Positions 44,593-56,590 of a stretch of DNA of 64,000 bases are shown in pieces. Source of the stretch: Kiloniellaceae bacterium (GTDB taxonomy: Bacteria; Pseudomonadota; Alphaproteobacteria; Kiloniellales; Kiloniellaceae). Made by a program: the position numbers and the translations under genes. Positions within the stretch are counted from its first letter, which is position 1. Each line of letters begins with the position of its first letter. The notes beneath the pieces were generated by a model, which was not told where the DNA came from, ran no database searches, and saw only the letters and a program-made list of their open reading frames with translations. The DNA is taken from contig JAJFGK010000081.1 of assembly GCA_021776195.1 (NCBI GenBank), positions 7,497-71,496 of the forward strand, read 5' to 3'.

Positions 44593-45654
44593 GGCATCCC
44601 GGACCGCGGTCCAGAGCGCCAGGGCCTGACGGGTCGCCGCCACATCGTGGACCCTGAGGAACTGGGCGCCGCGCGCGACCGCCGTCAGCGCCGCGGCCAG
44701 GGACCCCGGCAGCCGTTCCTTGGGCGCCTCTGCCCGGCTCAGCCGGCCGATGAAGGACTTGCGGCTGGCGCCCAGCAGAACCGCACAGCCAAGGCCCTGA
44801 AAGATCGCCATTTGTTCTAACAGGCGCAGGTTATGGTTCAGGGTCTTGCCGAAACCGATACCCGGATCCACGGCGATCTGATCCCGCTCCAGGCCGGCCG
44901 CGAGACAGGCGGCGACCCGCGCCGCCAGATAGTCGAAGATATCGAGCGCGACATCGTCGTAGCGCGGGTCCTGCTGCATGGTCTTGGGCTCGCCCAGCAT
45001 GTGCATCATCACCACCGGGACCCGCCTCGCCGCGACCAGGGCCAGGCTTTCCGGATCGCCGGTCAGGGCCGTCACGTCATTGACCACGGCGGCGCCGGCA
45101 TCCAGCGCGGCACGCTGCACCGCGGCACGCCGGCTATCGATCGAAACCAGACCGCCAGCCGCCGCCAGGGCCTCGACCACCGGCAGGACCCTGTCCGTTT
45201 CTTCCTGGGGCGACACTGGCTCGGCGCCGGGCCGCGTCGATTCGCCGCCGACATCGAGCAGGTCGGCGCCGGCCGCCATCATCGCCAGCCCATCGTCGAT
45301 CGCTCTTGCCGCGTCGAAACGGTCGCCCCCGTCCGAAAAGGAATCCGGCGTCACGTTGATGATGCCCATGATACGGGGCCGGTCCAGGGCGAGACCGGCG
45401 AAGGCGCCGCGGGGGCGGACCAGTTGCTCGAGAGTTCGTTCCGCGACGGATCGCAGGCCGGCTTCGCCGGCCCAGTCGGCCAGGGCATCGAGCGCCAGAA
45501 TGCGCCGTTCGCGACCGCCATCGGCAAAACGGACGGTGGCCTCGACCCGGTCGAACAGCAGGCCGCCCCCGGCCAGCCGAACCGCGCGGTCCGACGCCCC
45601 GAGCGCGCTCTCGAGTCCCACTGGACGGAGCGTCAGCAGGGTTTCGTCGGCCAA
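44566..45654 (-). CDS. folP: Dihydropteroate synthase FolP
   Basis: A ~362-residue DHPS. The catalytic domain starts at RPRIMGIINVTPDSFSDGG (family signature one) with DLLDVGGESTRPGA (signature two) and VVNDVTALTGDPESLA. It joins dihydropterin pyrophosphate to p-aminobenzoate in folate synthesis. The N-terminal ~90 residues form an extra helical segment common in Rhodospirillales relatives. The TTG at 45654 has GGGAG eight bases upstream and gives the family-like start; a GTG at 45693 is an alternative. The 3-prime end lies in the 16-bp tandem repeat. Confidence 0.9.
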   Translation of the reverse strand: MADETLLTLRPVGLESALGASDRAVRLAGGGLLFDRVEATVRFADGGRERRILALDALADWAGEAGLRSVAERTLEQLVRPRGAFAGLALDRPRIMGIINVTPDSFSDGGDRFDAARAIDDGLAMMAAGADLLDVGGESTRPGAEPVSPQEETDRVLPVVEALAAAGGLVSIDSRRAAVQRAALDAGAAVVNDVTALTGDPESLALVAARRVPVVMMHMLGEPKTMQQDPRYDDVALDIFDYLAARVAACLAAGLERDQIAVDPGIGFGKTLNHNLRLLEQMAIFQGLGCAVLLGASRKSFIGRLSRAEAPKERLPGSLAAALTAVARGAQFLRVHDVAATRQALALWTAVRDAGQVEGQPV

Positions 45655-45723
45655 GCCGTCATCTCCCGGTTCAAGAAATCCTCCCTTTCTCACCTAGAGC
45701 CGATCCATCACCGCGCAACGCAA

Positions 45724-45747
45724 GAGCCCCGCCAAACAGCGGGGCTC
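45724..45747 (-). terminator. Hairpin after ftsH
   Basis: GAGCCCCGC-CAAACA-GCGGGGCTC is a perfect 9-base stem lying 26 bases after the ftsH stop. The following T-run is short (TTGCGTTG), so it may be a partial terminator or attenuator before folP. Confidence 0.55.
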
Positions 45748-45772
45748 AAGATCTTGGGACTTTCGTCGGTTA

Positions 45773-47698
<1,926 letters not shown>

Positions 47699-47821
47699 GG
47701 GCCAAACCTCTTAACCTGTGTCGACCAAATCGCCCAATGTGGGCAGGCGTAAAGGGTCGCCCATGCACCTCGTGTGCCCGGACCACCTGCGTCCTTCCCT
47801 TAAGATAGTGTACGCTCGCTC

Positions 47822-49156
47822 CTAAACAACAGTAAAGGTCCCACGGGATAAGGGAATTCGCGGCTGAAAGTCCCATTTGCCCAGGGCGCGGAGGCTCCAG
47901 CCCGGCCGCGACCAGCGCAAATGCGGCACCGCGATCAATCCTTGATCGTCCCACAGGCTGGCCAGCGCGAAACGGGCGGCCGCGGGCAGTCGCTGCAAGC
48001 TGTCGGTACCTGTCGCCCGGTTGCGCCCGGGCCCGGCCATGACCTCCCGCCAGCCCGTCGAGCCCAGGCAACGTGCCGTCAAAGCGCCTCTCGAGGGTCC
48101 CGGCCGCCGCCCCAGGACAATGCGAAACCGCCCATCCCAGAAACCCGGCCGGCCCGGGATAAGCACCGCCGGGGGGCAGCGTCCAACCTCGCGCAGAACC
48201 CAGATTTTCCCCTTTTGGGTTACGACCCGGCAGCCGCCAAGGGTGCCGCCGGCAAATTCCGGGGCCGACAGACGGGTCCAAAGTCGCTCGGCCCGTGCCT
48301 GGCGCGGGGCGTAGCGGGCTCCGCCGATACTCAAGATCAAGTGCTCCAGAAGGTGCTTTCCGCCCGCGCCCGTCACACCTTCCCGGGCGAGCGACACCCA
48401 ACCGCGCGGATCGAGACGGGCTGTCCCGGCCAGCAGTGCGGCGCAGGCCGCCTCCCGGTCGTCGCGCTCGGCCGCCAGTCCGGCCATGGCCCGGGCAAAG
48501 GCAGGGAGGGCGAGACCGGCCGCCGCCAAGCCAGGCAGCATCCCACGTAGACGCACTCTGGCGAAACGGGGATCCGCATTGCTCGGGTCTTCGACCCAGG
48601 TCAGGCCGCGCGCGGCCAGCGTGGCCTTCAGGCGTGCCTTGGGGATCGCCAGGACGGGCCGCAGGAGCCGGTAGTCGGGCCGCTCGACAATCGGCGCCAT
48701 GCCGGCCAGCCCGGCCGGGCCGCTACCGCGCCCCAGGCGGAGCAGAAAGGTCTCCGCTTGGTCTTCGGCATGATGCCCCACCAATAGATGAAATGACCCC
48801 AGTTTGAGCATGGCGGCATGGAGCAGGTCATAGCGCGCGTCGCGGGCCTGTGCCTGAAGACCGCTCGCCGCCTTCTCCCCGCGCCAGGTCAGAACCCGCG
48901 CGCCCAGCCCGGCGCGCTCCAGGCGCCGGGCCGCGGCACGGGCTTCCTTCGCGGCCTCGGGCCTGAGCCCATGATCGACAATCAGGGCAACCGCCCGGCC
49001 GCCCTGCCGAACGGCCCAGTCGTGGGCCAGGACGGCCAGTGCCATGCTGTCGGGCCCGCCGGAGACGGCGACAGCCAGACAGGGCGACGGTTCGAAGGGG
49101 CCGAGGGGCGCCAGGAGCGACGCGAACTCGTCGTATCCGATCGGCCCCGCGCGCAT
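47822..49156 (-). CDS. tilS: tRNA(Ile)-lysidine synthase TilS
   Basis: A 444-residue enzyme that modifies the wobble cytidine of tRNA-Ile2 to lysidine. The PP-loop ATPase motif is SGGPDS (32-37), with LLVGHHAEDQAETFLLRL and GPAGLAGMAPIV further on, and a C-terminal TilS domain. The ATG at 49156 begins the family-typical N-terminus, but a MITE-like element starts seven bases upstream, so its native leader has been replaced. Only a weak AAGAAG precedes the start. Confidence 0.93.
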   Translation of the reverse strand: MRAGPIGYDEFASLLAPLGPFEPSPCLAVAVSGGPDSMALAVLAHDWAVRQGGRAVALIVDHGLRPEAAKEARAAARRLERAGLGARVLTWRGEKAASGLQAQARDARYDLLHAAMLKLGSFHLLVGHHAEDQAETFLLRLGRGSGPAGLAGMAPIVERPDYRLLRPVLAIPKARLKATLAARGLTWVEDPSNADPRFARVRLRGMLPGLAAAGLALPAFARAMAGLAAERDDREAACAALLAGTARLDPRGWVSLAREGVTGAGGKHLLEHLILSIGGARYAPRQARAERLWTRLSAPEFAGGTLGGCRVVTQKGKIWVLREVGRCPPAVLIPGRPGFWDGRFRIVLGRRPGPSRGALTARCLGSTGWREVMAGPGRNRATGTDSLQRLPAAARFALASLWDDQGLIAVPHLRWSRPGWSLRALGKWDFQPRIPLSRGTFTVV

Positions 49157-49162
49157 CGGATC

Positions 49163-49444
49163 TAGAGCACTTCTTTGTTACATGGAACCATTTGACCGGG
49201 ATGATTTTGCCTTCTGGCAAGGCGCGCTTCGAAGAGCAATGCTAAAGCATCGATCGAGGAGCGGAACGCGGCCAGAAGGCAAAAGAACCCGGCCTCCGTT
49301 GGGCCATGGGGGATCATCGGGTGCGTTCCGTTGCTTGCCCGATGCCCAAACTCCAAGACCGGGGGCATCGCGCCGCGCAGCGCGCCTTGCCGAACGATCG
49401 CCTATGATCCATCAAATGAATCCATGCAACAAAGAAGCGCTCTG
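49163..49444. mobile_element. MITE-like palindromic element, copy 2
   Basis: Related to 15433-15724 and clearly aligned over its length. The terminal inverted repeats are GAGCACTTCTTTGTTACATG (left) and CAACAAAGAAGCGCTC (right), more diverged than in copy 1; the left flank is TA but the right is TG. An internal stem-loop ATGCTAAAGCAT (49239-49250) occupies the place of a different palindrome in copy 1. It separates cpoB from tilS and ends seven bases before the tilS start. Confidence 0.78.
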
Positions 49445-49455
49445 GTCTGGCGAGG

Positions 49456-50460
49456 TCAGCTACAGCCCAGGCTGGCGCGCTCGCTCTTGGCCTTCTGCAT
49501 GACCGTGGGCTGGGCGTTGGGATAGCGCTGCAGCAGCTCGTCGAAGGTGCCGCAGGCATCGCTCTTGTTGCCCAGCACCGACAGCGCCATGCCGAGTTTC
49601 AGCAGACTGGCCGGCGCCTTGGCGCCATCGGGATAAGCCTGGAAGGCCTCGGCGAAGGTTACGGCCGCGCCATTGTAGTCGCCCTGCACATAGTAGGTCT
49701 CGCCGAGCCAGTACTGGGCGTTGCCGGCCAGCGGGTCGCCCGCGTTCTGTGCCAGAAATGCGCCGAGGGCGAGCCGCGCTTCTTCGTAGTTGGCCTGCCG
49801 CAGCAGCGAGAAGGCGTACTCGTACTGTTCCTTGGGCGTGCCCGGCGGCAGTTCATAGCTGCCGTCGTCGAGCGAGGCGGTCTGCGTGGCGCTCTCCACC
49901 GACCCGATTGGCGGCGCCTGGGCGGCCTGGCTCGCCTGAAAGGCCTGCAGATCGCTCTGGGAGAGGGTGCCGATGGTGCCCGGCTGGCTGGAGCCGGCCC
50001 CGGCCGGCGGCAGGGCGCCCGCCTGGGGCAGTCCGTCGGCGCCAACTTGGGCGCCCACCAGGCTTTGACGTTCCAGAGCCTCGAGCCGCAGCCGGGTCTC
50101 TTCCGCCAGACTGTCGAGACGTCCGTTGACGCTGTCGATGGCAAAGCCAAGATCCTCGACCTGTCCGGTCAGCGATTGCAAAGCCGCCTCGAATTGGGAC
50201 ATACGCAGTTCGATGCGCGCGGCCTGGGCCTGATTAATATCGCCGCCTACGGCACCGGTGGTCTTGGGCGGCGGAGCGCCCTGATAGACCACGCGCTGCA
50301 TGTCGGTCAGCTCGCGCTGCAGGCGGTCGATCTTGCTCGATAGCCCCTGAAGGTCGTTGGACTGCGCGGCGAGGTCCGGCACCCCGACAAGCGCCGCGAG
50401 CAGCACCAAACCCAGGAGCCCGCTGCCGAGCCCTCGGCTCGAGAATAGCCGGTCTGTCAT
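49456..50460 (-). CDS. cpoB: Cell division coordinator CpoB (YbgF)
   Basis: A 334-residue periplasmic protein. A signal peptide with the LGLVLLAALVGVPDLAAQ core precedes a coiled-coil segment (SSKIDRLQRELTDMQR, LRMSQFEAALQSL) that trimerises, then a disordered glycine/proline/glutamine linker and C-terminal TPR repeats (YEYAFSLLRQANYEEA, AQYWLGETYYVQGDYNGAAVTFAEAF). It links Tol-Pal action with septal peptidoglycan synthesis. It is separated from pal by a terminator-like hairpin, so it may have its own promoter. Confidence 0.93.
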   Translation of the reverse strand: MTDRLFSSRGLGSGLLGLVLLAALVGVPDLAAQSNDLQGLSSKIDRLQRELTDMQRVVYQGAPPPKTTGAVGGDINQAQAARIELRMSQFEAALQSLTGQVEDLGFAIDSVNGRLDSLAEETRLRLEALERQSLVGAQVGADGLPQAGALPPAGAGSSQPGTIGTLSQSDLQAFQASQAAQAPPIGSVESATQTASLDDGSYELPPGTPKEQYEYAFSLLRQANYEEARLALGAFLAQNAGDPLAGNAQYWLGETYYVQGDYNGAAVTFAEAFQAYPDGAKAPASLLKLGMALSVLGNKSDACGTFDELLQRYPNAQPTVMQKAKSERASLGCS

Positions 50461-50581
50461 AATCTCTGCCTCCCGGTCCCGCGAAATGATTGGCTGGCGA
50501 GGGGATCACTAGCCCCCCAAGGTGTCAACAATGTGGCAGAGAGCACAGCACCACCTACGGCCCGATCCACAAAAAGCACGG

Positions 50582-50613
50582 GCCCGACCCAGGCCGCAGG
50601 GCCTGGATCGGGC
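50582..50613 (-). terminator. Terminator-like hairpin after pal
   Basis: GCCCGACCCAGGCC-GCAG-GGCCTGGATCGGGC forms a 14-base stem with one mismatch. Reading leftward it is followed after a few bases by CTTTTTG. This fits a Rho-independent end for the tolQRAB-pal message. Confidence 0.65.
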
Positions 50614-50717
50614 TCGATCACTGCGCCGGAGAGCCGCGGCCCGTGACCTACCGTGCCTTGCGGCCAACCGTGAACCGCGGCCGACCGCGCGAACGCCGGT
50701 CCGCGCCGCGGGGCCGA

Positions 50718-51236
50718 TCAGTTGACCAGGAACACGCCGCGGCGGTTCTGGGCCCAGGCCGACTCGTTCGATCCCAGCACCGCCGGACGCTCCTTGCCGT
50801 AGGAGATCGTGTCGATGCGGTTGGGATTGACGCCCAGGGCGATCAGATAGTCCCGCGCCGCCGATGCGCGCCGGGCACCGAGGGCGAGGTTGTACTCGCG
50901 GGTGCCGCGCTCGTCGGCGTGACCCTCGACCGTGACGATGACACCCTGATAGGTCGACATCCAGGCGGCCAGGCCCTGCAGGGTGTTCTGCGACTCGGCG
51001 TTCAGATCCGATGAGTTGTAGGCGTAGAAGACACGGTCTCCGACTTGAACCGTGAGCTGCTCTTGCGATCCTGGGGCCGGCCCCGGCAAGGGCTGACTAT
51101 CGGTCGCGGTGGTGGCGGTCGAGGTGGTGGTGTTGGAGGCACCCCCGCTATCCGCGCCACCATCGCCTTCAGGCGCGGTTTCGCAAGCGGCGAGAAGGAA
51201 CAAGGCTGCAAGGAGAGTAAGGAACTTCGCGCGCAT
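50718..51236 (-). CDS. pal: Peptidoglycan-associated lipoprotein Pal
   Basis: A 172-residue outer-membrane lipoprotein. The signal ends LLAAC with the lipidated Cys18. A disordered Ser/Thr/Gly-rich spacer (~25-65) leads to the OmpA-like domain with VTVEGHADERGTREYNLALGARRA (peptidoglycan-binding D and R residues). The ATG at 51236 follows AAAGGG. It binds meso-DAP peptidoglycan and TolB, keeping the envelope layers together. Confidence 0.95.
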   Translation of the reverse strand: MRAKFLTLLAALFLLAACETAPEGDGGADSGGASNTTTSTATTATDSQPLPGPAPGSQEQLTVQVGDRVFYAYNSSDLNAESQNTLQGLAAWMSTYQGVIVTVEGHADERGTREYNLALGARRASAARDYLIALGVNPNRIDTISYGKERPAVLGSNESAWAQNRRGVFLVN

Positions 51237-51371
51237 TTTCTGCCCTTTCAAGACATGTCGGGTATGCAGGATTTGGAGTGCCGTTGCTTCGACTTGTCGC
51301 TGGCCCCCCCTTTGAACGACTCGAAGGTCGTAAAGGCGTTTTCTATTGACTGCCTTATAGCTGTTGAAGCG

Positions 51372-52763
51372 CTAGGGAATCAAGGGGGACCAAGCCGGAT
51401 CGGACGCATCGAGCGGAGTGGTAATCTCTCTTTCGTTGTGGCCCGTCAAATCGATGGTGAAGAGCTTCGCCGAAACCTTGCCCTGATTGTCGGCCTTGCC
51501 CTGGCGAAAGTAGGCAAGCACCCGGCCATTGGGGGCCCAGGTCGGCGCCTCGACGTCGAAGTCCCTGACCAGCATGCGCTCTTCGCTGCCGTCCGGTTTC
51601 ATCACACCGACATAAAAGTCGCCCTGAAACTGCCGTGTGAAGGAAATCAGGTCCCCGCGCGGCGACCAGACCGGGGTGAAGTAACTGCCGCTGCCGCGGC
51701 TGATTCGGCGCACGTTGCCGCCGTTGCGATCCATCACATAGAGTTGAGCCCGCCCGCCACGGTTGGAATTGAAGACGATGAACTGACCGTCGGGAGAGTA
51801 GGACGGCGAGGTATCGATCGCGGTGTGATTGGTGAGACGCCGCTCCTCGCGGGTTCTGAGGTCCAGGGTGTAGATCTCGGAGTTGCCGTCCTGCACCATG
51901 GAAAGCACCACCGCATTGCCGTCAGGGGCAAAGCGCGGCGCAAAGGTCATGCCGGGAAACTGGCCGAGCAGTTCTTGCTGTCCGGTGCTGAGATTGAACA
52001 GATAGACCCGCGGCACCTCGCGCCCGCCGACCTTGCGGTAGGCCATGTAGGTGATTTCCTGGGTCGTCGGCGAAAAGCGCGGGGTCAGCACGGTCTCGTC
52101 GCCGTCGGTCAGGAAGCGGTGGTTTGCGCCGTCCTGGTCCATGATCGCGAGGCGCTTCTCGCGCCGGTTCTGCGGACCGGATTCGGCAATATAGACGATG
52201 CGGGTGTCGAAATAGCCGGCCTCGCCGGTCAGGCGCTTGTAGATGGCGTCCGAGATGATATGGGCCACCCGGCGCCAGTTATCGGGCGCGGTGAAATAGG
52301 CCAGACCGGTCATCTGCGATTCGGCAAAGACGTCCCATAGGCGAAACTCGACCCGCAGCCGGCCGTCGGGCTCCTGAACCACGGCGCCACTGACCAGTGC
52401 CTGGGAGTTGATCAGGCGCCAATCGCCAAAGCGCGGACCCAATCGCAGGGACTCGGGCTTTTGGATGAAAGCGCCTTGATCGATCGGGCGAAACAGGCCC
52501 GTGTTCTGCAGGTTGGCCGAGATCACGCCACTGATGTCGCGGCCGACCGTGGCGGTATCGGGAGTCTCGCCGTAGAGATCCGTGATCGCCACCGGCAAGG
52601 GCTCGACGAACCCCTCGGTGATGTCGACGGTGATTTCGGCGCGGGCGAGGCCGGCCACCGCCAGCGCCGTTGCAAGGCCAAGCACCGCGGCCCTGAGCGC
52701 CCTTGTTCCTGCGTGCGCCTTGGCGTTGGTTCTGCGCCGAGGGTTGGCGGACGTGCTTGTCAT
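51372..52763 (-). CDS. tolB: Tol-Pal translocation protein TolB
   Basis: A 463-residue periplasmic protein. The signal peptide (~[19 protein letters not shown]) is followed by the TolB N-terminal domain (PLPVAITDL) and a six-bladed beta propeller with repeated [31 protein letters not shown] and [12 protein letters not shown] units. The ATG at 52763 has GGGAG upstream; longer frames lack one. It connects TolA and Pal. Confidence 0.95.
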   Translation of the reverse strand: MTSTSANPRRRTNAKAHAGTRALRAAVLGLATALAVAGLARAEITVDITEGFVEPLPVAITDLYGETPDTATVGRDISGVISANLQNTGLFRPIDQGAFIQKPESLRLGPRFGDWRLINSQALVSGAVVQEPDGRLRVEFRLWDVFAESQMTGLAYFTAPDNWRRVAHIISDAIYKRLTGEAGYFDTRIVYIAESGPQNRREKRLAIMDQDGANHRFLTDGDETVLTPRFSPTTQEITYMAYRKVGGREVPRVYLFNLSTGQQELLGQFPGMTFAPRFAPDGNAVVLSMVQDGNSEIYTLDLRTREERRLTNHTAIDTSPSYSPDGQFIVFNSNRGGRAQLYVMDRNGGNVRRISRGSGSYFTPVWSPRGDLISFTRQFQGDFYVGVMKPDGSEERMLVRDFDVEAPTWAPNGRVLAYFRQGKADNQGKVSAKLFTIDLTGHNEREITTPLDASDPAWSPLIP

Positions 52764-52831
52764 AACATCTGTCTCCCGGAGATTGCTTTCATGGCCGTCG
52801 ATCTGCGGCACCATCGGTTGAGTTTTTCCCA

Positions 52832-53779
52832 CTAGAACATTTCACTCGGATTGAAGCGCAGCGTGACCTCGCGCCACGAATTGAATTTGGCCGGCGGCAG
52901 ACCCTCGAAGGGGCTGCATTTCAGCACCGATCGCCGGGCATTTTCCGCGGCGCTGCGATAAAAGGCATCGATCGTGGTGCGCGTTACATCGACGATTTCG
53001 GCGCGCTGCACCGAGCCGTCGGGGCTGAACAGGACCCGAATATCGACCACCAGATCGGCGGCCTTCTGGGCTCCGGCATCGACCCGCCAGCAACGCTTCA
53101 TCTGACTCTGCAACAGCGCGACGATCTCGCGCTGCTCGAAGACCGAGGCCACCCGGGTCTCACCGACCTCGGGGGCCCTGGCCTCCTGGGTCTCGCCCTT
53201 GGGCTGCGGCTTTTCTTTTTCTCGCAGAACGTTCTTCAGGATCGACTGCAGGCGGTCTTCCTGCTCCTCGGGTTCGGGCTCCGGCTTGGCGGCCGTCTGG
53301 ACCGCCGGTTTGCGCTGCGGCAAGGGCACCGGTGGTTTGGTCTCCGCCTCGGGTTCCGGCTCGGGTTCCGGCTCGGGCTCGGGCTCGGGCTCGGGTTCCG
53401 GTTCGGGCTCTGGTTTGGGCGGCGGCGGCGGAACCGGATTGGGCGGCGGGTCGGCCGCGGCCTGCTGGACCGGCTCGGGCTCCGGCCGATTGGGATCGTC
53501 GATCTTCGGCAGCGGCTTGGCCTGAGGTTTCGGCGGGCTCACGCTGGCCGTGCGGTCGGGTTTGGACGGCGGATCCGGCAAGGGGTCCTTCTCTTCGGCC
53601 TTGGGTTCTTCCTCGGGCTCGGGCTCGGGTGTCGGTTCTTTTTCCGTATCCAGAACCAGCAGTTCAACAGGGATTGGCGCGTCGCTCTGCAACGGCTCGA
53701 ACAGGTCGGGGAGACCGAAAATCAAGAGCGCAAGCACCACGCCGTGGAGGGCCGCCGAAAGTGTGATGCCGCTCTGCAT
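52832..53779 (-). CDS. tolA: Envelope integrity protein TolA
   Basis: A 315-residue inner-membrane protein. An N-terminal membrane helix with the S-x(3)-H pattern ([17 protein letters not shown]) anchors it to TolQR. The middle is a proline/glutamate-rich, likely extended linker, including about eleven Pro-Glu pairs. The C-terminal ~100 residues form the TolB/phage-binding domain ([27 protein letters not shown]). The linker is proline-rich instead of the long helical linker of E. coli. Confidence 0.92.
   Translation of the reverse strand: MQSGITLSAALHGVVLALLIFGLPDLFEPLQSDAPIPVELLVLDTEKEPTPEPEPEEEPKAEEKDPLPDPPSKPDRTASVSPPKPQAKPLPKIDDPNRPEPEPVQQAAADPPPNPVPPPPPKPEPEPEPEPEPEPEPEPEPEPEAETKPPVPLPQRKPAVQTAAKPEPEPEEQEDRLQSILKNVLREKEKPQPKGETQEARAPEVGETRVASVFEQREIVALLQSQMKRCWRVDAGAQKAADLVVDIRVLFSPDGSVQRAEIVDVTRTTIDAFYRSAAENARRSVLKCSPFEGLPPAKFNSWREVTLRFNPSEMF
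53347..53412 (-). repeat. Pro-Glu codon repeat in tolA
   Basis: Repeated six-base GAGCCC/GAACCG-type units encode consecutive Pro-Glu pairs in the TolA linker. Hexamer repeats of this sort can expand or shrink in frame. Confidence 0.75.
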
Positions 53780-53862
53780 TCGTTACACTCGAAGTCCCGT
53801 CCTTGGGCGATCCGTCCGCCGGATTGCCGCCGTTCCCATAGATGACCGAACCCGCCGCACGG

Positions 53863-54339
53863 CTATTCCGGCGCCGGCTGTTCGATGACCGCGTCTTCAC
53901 TGCCCGGCTGCTGCGAGATCAAGGCGACCCGGGTGTAGCCGGCCCGGTTCACCAGGCCCATCACGACCATGACCCGGCCGTAGTCGATCGAGCGGTCGCC
54001 GCGGATGTAGATCCGGGTATCGGCCTTGTTCTCGGTAATCGCGATCAACCGCGGGATCAGGTTCTCCAGCTCGACCTCGGTGTCCTGGATGTAAATCAAT
54101 CCCTCGGCGTCGACGCTCACCACCAGCGGTTCGTCGGGCTCGGTCAGGGACTGCGCCTCGCTTTCGGGCAGGTCGACCGGGACGCCGACGGTCAAGAGCG
54201 GCGCCGTCACCATGAAGATGACCAGCAAAACCAGCATGACATCGACGAAGGGCGTCACGTTGATCTCCGCAACCGGCCCTTGGCGCTGGCGCCGGCCGCG
54301 GGCGAAACGGTTCGCCCCCTGCTGCATGCCACCAGCCAT
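53863..54339 (-). CDS. tolR: Tol-Pal energy transducer TolR
   Basis: A 158-residue ExbD/TolR protein. The single TM helix follows EINVTPFVDVMLVLLVIFMV, with the proton-conducting aspartate in the PFVDV motif. The periplasmic domain has DRSIDYGRVMVVMGLVNRAG. It pairs with TolQ to drive TolA. It lies two bases from tolQ. Confidence 0.95.
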   Translation of the reverse strand: MAGGMQQGANRFARGRRQRQGPVAEINVTPFVDVMLVLLVIFMVTAPLLTVGVPVDLPESEAQSLTEPDEPLVVSVDAEGLIYIQDTEVELENLIPRLIAITENKADTRIYIRGDRSIDYGRVMVVMGLVNRAGYTRVALISQQPGSEDAVIEQPAPE

Positions 54340-54341
54340 GG

Positions 54342-55064
54342 CTAGGTCCTATCCTCGAGCTCGCGGGACAGCAAGGTGCTGAACTCGACCGCGAAGGCCT
54401 GCAGGCGGCCCTCGTAGCGCTGCAGGTCATTGTTGATCTTGTTGTAGGCGATGACCGCCGGAATCGCCGCCACCAGGCCCAGCGCCGTGGCGAAGAGCGC
54501 CTCGGCGATGCCCGGCGCCACCACCGCGAGACTGGTGTTCTTCGAGGCGGCAATCGAGGCGAAGGCATTCATGATGCCCCAAACGGTTCCGAAGAGGCCG
54601 ATGAAGGGCGCCGAAGAGCCGACCGAGGCCAGGAAGATCATGGCCTTTTCGATGTGCTCCATCTCGCGGTTCAAGGCGATGTCCATGACCCGGTCAACGC
54701 GCTGCTGCAGGCCGGCCTTGAAATGGTCGTCGCGCGCGCCACTGGCACCGGTGCGGCGCCATTCCCGCATGGCCGTGACAAAGATCGCGGCCATGGGATC
54801 GGCGGCCCGGCGGTCGATCCGGTCGTAGAGATCGTCGAGCGACCCGCCCGACCAAAAATCGTCCTCGAACTGATCGGCCAGGCGGCGCAGACGGCGCAGG
54901 CGAATCAGCTTGTCGAAGATGATGGTCCAGGTCCAAAAGGACGCCAGGATCAGAATCACAATGACGATCTTGACCACGATATCGGCCTCGAGGAAGAGGC
55001 CCCAGATCGAAAAGTCCTGAATGGCTCCGCCCAGATCCAAAGCGTCGACGCTATCCTGTCCCAT
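54342..55064 (-). CDS. tolQ: Tol-Pal energy transducer TolQ
   Basis: A 240-residue proton-channel protein of the ExbB/MotA family. Three TM helices are visible: KIVIVILILASFWTWTII (~30-48), MIFLASVGSSAPFIGLFGTVWG (~140-160) and PGIAEALFATALGLVAAIPAVIAYNKI (~175-200). The second and third have the conserved threonine-rich and GLxAAIPA motifs. It is three bases after ybgC. Confidence 0.95.
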   Translation of the reverse strand: MGQDSVDALDLGGAIQDFSIWGLFLEADIVVKIVIVILILASFWTWTIIFDKLIRLRRLRRLADQFEDDFWSGGSLDDLYDRIDRRAADPMAAIFVTAMREWRRTGASGARDDHFKAGLQQRVDRVMDIALNREMEHIEKAMIFLASVGSSAPFIGLFGTVWGIMNAFASIAASKNTSLAVVAPGIAEALFATALGLVAAIPAVIAYNKINNDLQRYEGRLQAFAVEFSTLLSRELEDRT

Positions 55065-55067
55065 GAA

Positions 55068-55514
55068 TTACCCCTGTTGTTCTTCGACTAAGAGCGGCGC
55101 CATCGCCCGATGCACCGCGGATGGGATGCGGGTCGGCCGGCCATTGGAGCGTATCGCCGCAACCCGGACCCGCAGTGCGACCAGAAGTTCGCTGTCGTGC
55201 AGAATGTCCTGCCCCAAGGTGATGCTGGCGCCGCCCAAGGCGAGCAGGCGCGAATTCACGGTCAAGAGGTCGTCGAGCCGCGCCGGCCGCAAGAAATCGA
55301 TTTGGCAGTCGCGCACCGCAAAGGCGACATCCTGGTCGGCCAGCAGCCGCGACTGGTCGATGCCGAGCTCGCGCAACAGCTCGGTGCGCGCCCGTTCGGC
55401 ATAGTTGAGATAGCGCGCGTGATAGACGATGCCGCCGGCATCGGTGTCCTCGTAGTAGATCCGCACCGGATAACCGTGGCGGGAGCGATCGGTCGCGCTG
55501 GCCAAAGCCGTCAA
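55068..55514 (-). CDS. ybgC: Tol-Pal-associated acyl-CoA thioesterase YbgC
   Basis: A 148-residue hot-dog thioesterase of the YbgC/4HBT family. It shows [29 protein letters not shown] with the catalytic aspartate ([10 protein letters not shown]). It acts on acyl-CoA or acyl-ACP, probably in phospholipid metabolism. It overlaps the ruvB stop by four bases. Confidence 0.94.
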   Translation of the reverse strand: MTALASATDRSRHGYPVRIYYEDTDAGGIVYHARYLNYAERARTELLRELGIDQSRLLADQDVAFAVRDCQIDFLRPARLDDLLTVNSRLLALGGASITLGQDILHDSELLVALRVRVAAIRSNGRPTRIPSAVHRAMAPLLVEEQQG

Positions 55515-56590
55515 GACACCGCCTCCCCGGCATCGCCCTCCAGCAGATCCAACTGCTGCACCAGGCGGGCTTCGTGATCGCGCGGCGGAACCAGGCCCAG
55601 ATAGCCGAAGGCGTTGGCGGTCAACATGCGGCCGCGCGGCGTGCGCTGGATCAGGCCCTGTTGGATAAGGTAGGGCTCGATCACCTCTTCCAGGACATCG
55701 CGCTGCTCCGACAGGGCGGCGGCAATGGTCTCGACACCGGCTGGTCCGCCGCCGTAGTTGTTCGCCAGACAGCCCAGATAGCGGCGGTCCATGGCATCGA
55801 GTCCACGCTCGTCGACGCCCAGACGCCGCAAGGCCGCGTCCGCCTGGACCGCGTTGACCTCGGCGACCTTGGCCACGGCGGCGAAATCGCGGACCCGGCG
55901 CAACAGGCGCCCGGCCACGCGCGGCGTGCCGCGGGCACGGCGCGCGATCTCCGTGGCGCCGTCATCGCTCAGCGCCATCTCCAGGATGCGCGCGCCGCGC
56001 AGCACGATCAGTTTCAGCTCGGCCGGTTCATAGAAGACCAGCCTGAGGGGAATGCCGAAGCGCTCGCGCAGTGGCGTGGTGATGAGGCCCGAGCGGGTGG
56101 TCGCGCCGATCAGGGTAAAGGGCGGCAGGTCGATCTGCACCGAACGGGCCGCGGGACCCTCGCCGATGATCAGATCCAGCTTCAGGTCCTCCATCGCGGG
56201 ATAGAGGATTTCTTCGATGGCCGGCGACAGGCGGTGGATTTCATCGATAAAGAGGACGTCGTACGGCTGCAGATTGGTCAGGATCGCCGCCAGGTCGCCG
56301 GCGCGCGCGATCACCGGGCCCGAGGTGGCGCGAAAGCCGACACCCAGCTCGCGCGCGACGATCTGCGCCAGCGTCGTCTTGCCCAGGCCCGGCGGTCCGT
56401 AGAAGAGAATATGATCCAGCGATTCGCCGCGCGCCTTGGCGGCCTGGATGAACACGGCGAGGTTCTCGCGCAGCTCGCGCTGGCCGGTGAAGTCGGACAG
56501 CAAGGTCGGTCGCAGCGACGCCTCGGGGCGGTCCTCGGCCTGGGGTTCGGGCGTCACCATGCGCGGATCCCCACTGCCCTCGTCGCTCAT
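55511..56590 (-). CDS. ruvB: Holliday junction helicase RuvB
   Basis: A 359-residue AAA motor. Walker A is in [13 protein letters not shown], with [23 protein letters not shown] (Walker B), [17 protein letters not shown] (sensor 1 and arginine finger region) and a winged-helix end ([22 protein letters not shown]). It drives branch migration with RuvA. It overlaps ruvA by four bases. Confidence 0.96.
   Translation of the reverse strand: MSDEGSGDPRMVTPEPQAEDRPEASLRPTLLSDFTGQRELRENLAVFIQAAKARGESLDHILFYGPPGLGKTTLAQIVARELGVGFRATSGPVIARAGDLAAILTNLQPYDVLFIDEIHRLSPAIEEILYPAMEDLKLDLIIGEGPAARSVQIDLPPFTLIGATTRSGLITTPLRERFGIPLRLVFYEPAELKLIVLRGARILEMALSDDGATEIARRARGTPRVAGRLLRRVRDFAAVAKVAEVNAVQADAALRRLGVDERGLDAMDRRYLGCLANNYGGGPAGVETIAAALSEQRDVLEEVIEPYLIQQGLIQRTPRGRMLTANAFGYLGLVPPRDHEARLVQQLDLLEGDAGEAVS

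Noticed and set aside
53347..53412. TolA linker repeat as a novel element
   Set aside because: Proline/glutamate-rich linkers are common in alphaproteobacterial TolA and TonB proteins, so the codon repeat is ordinary.
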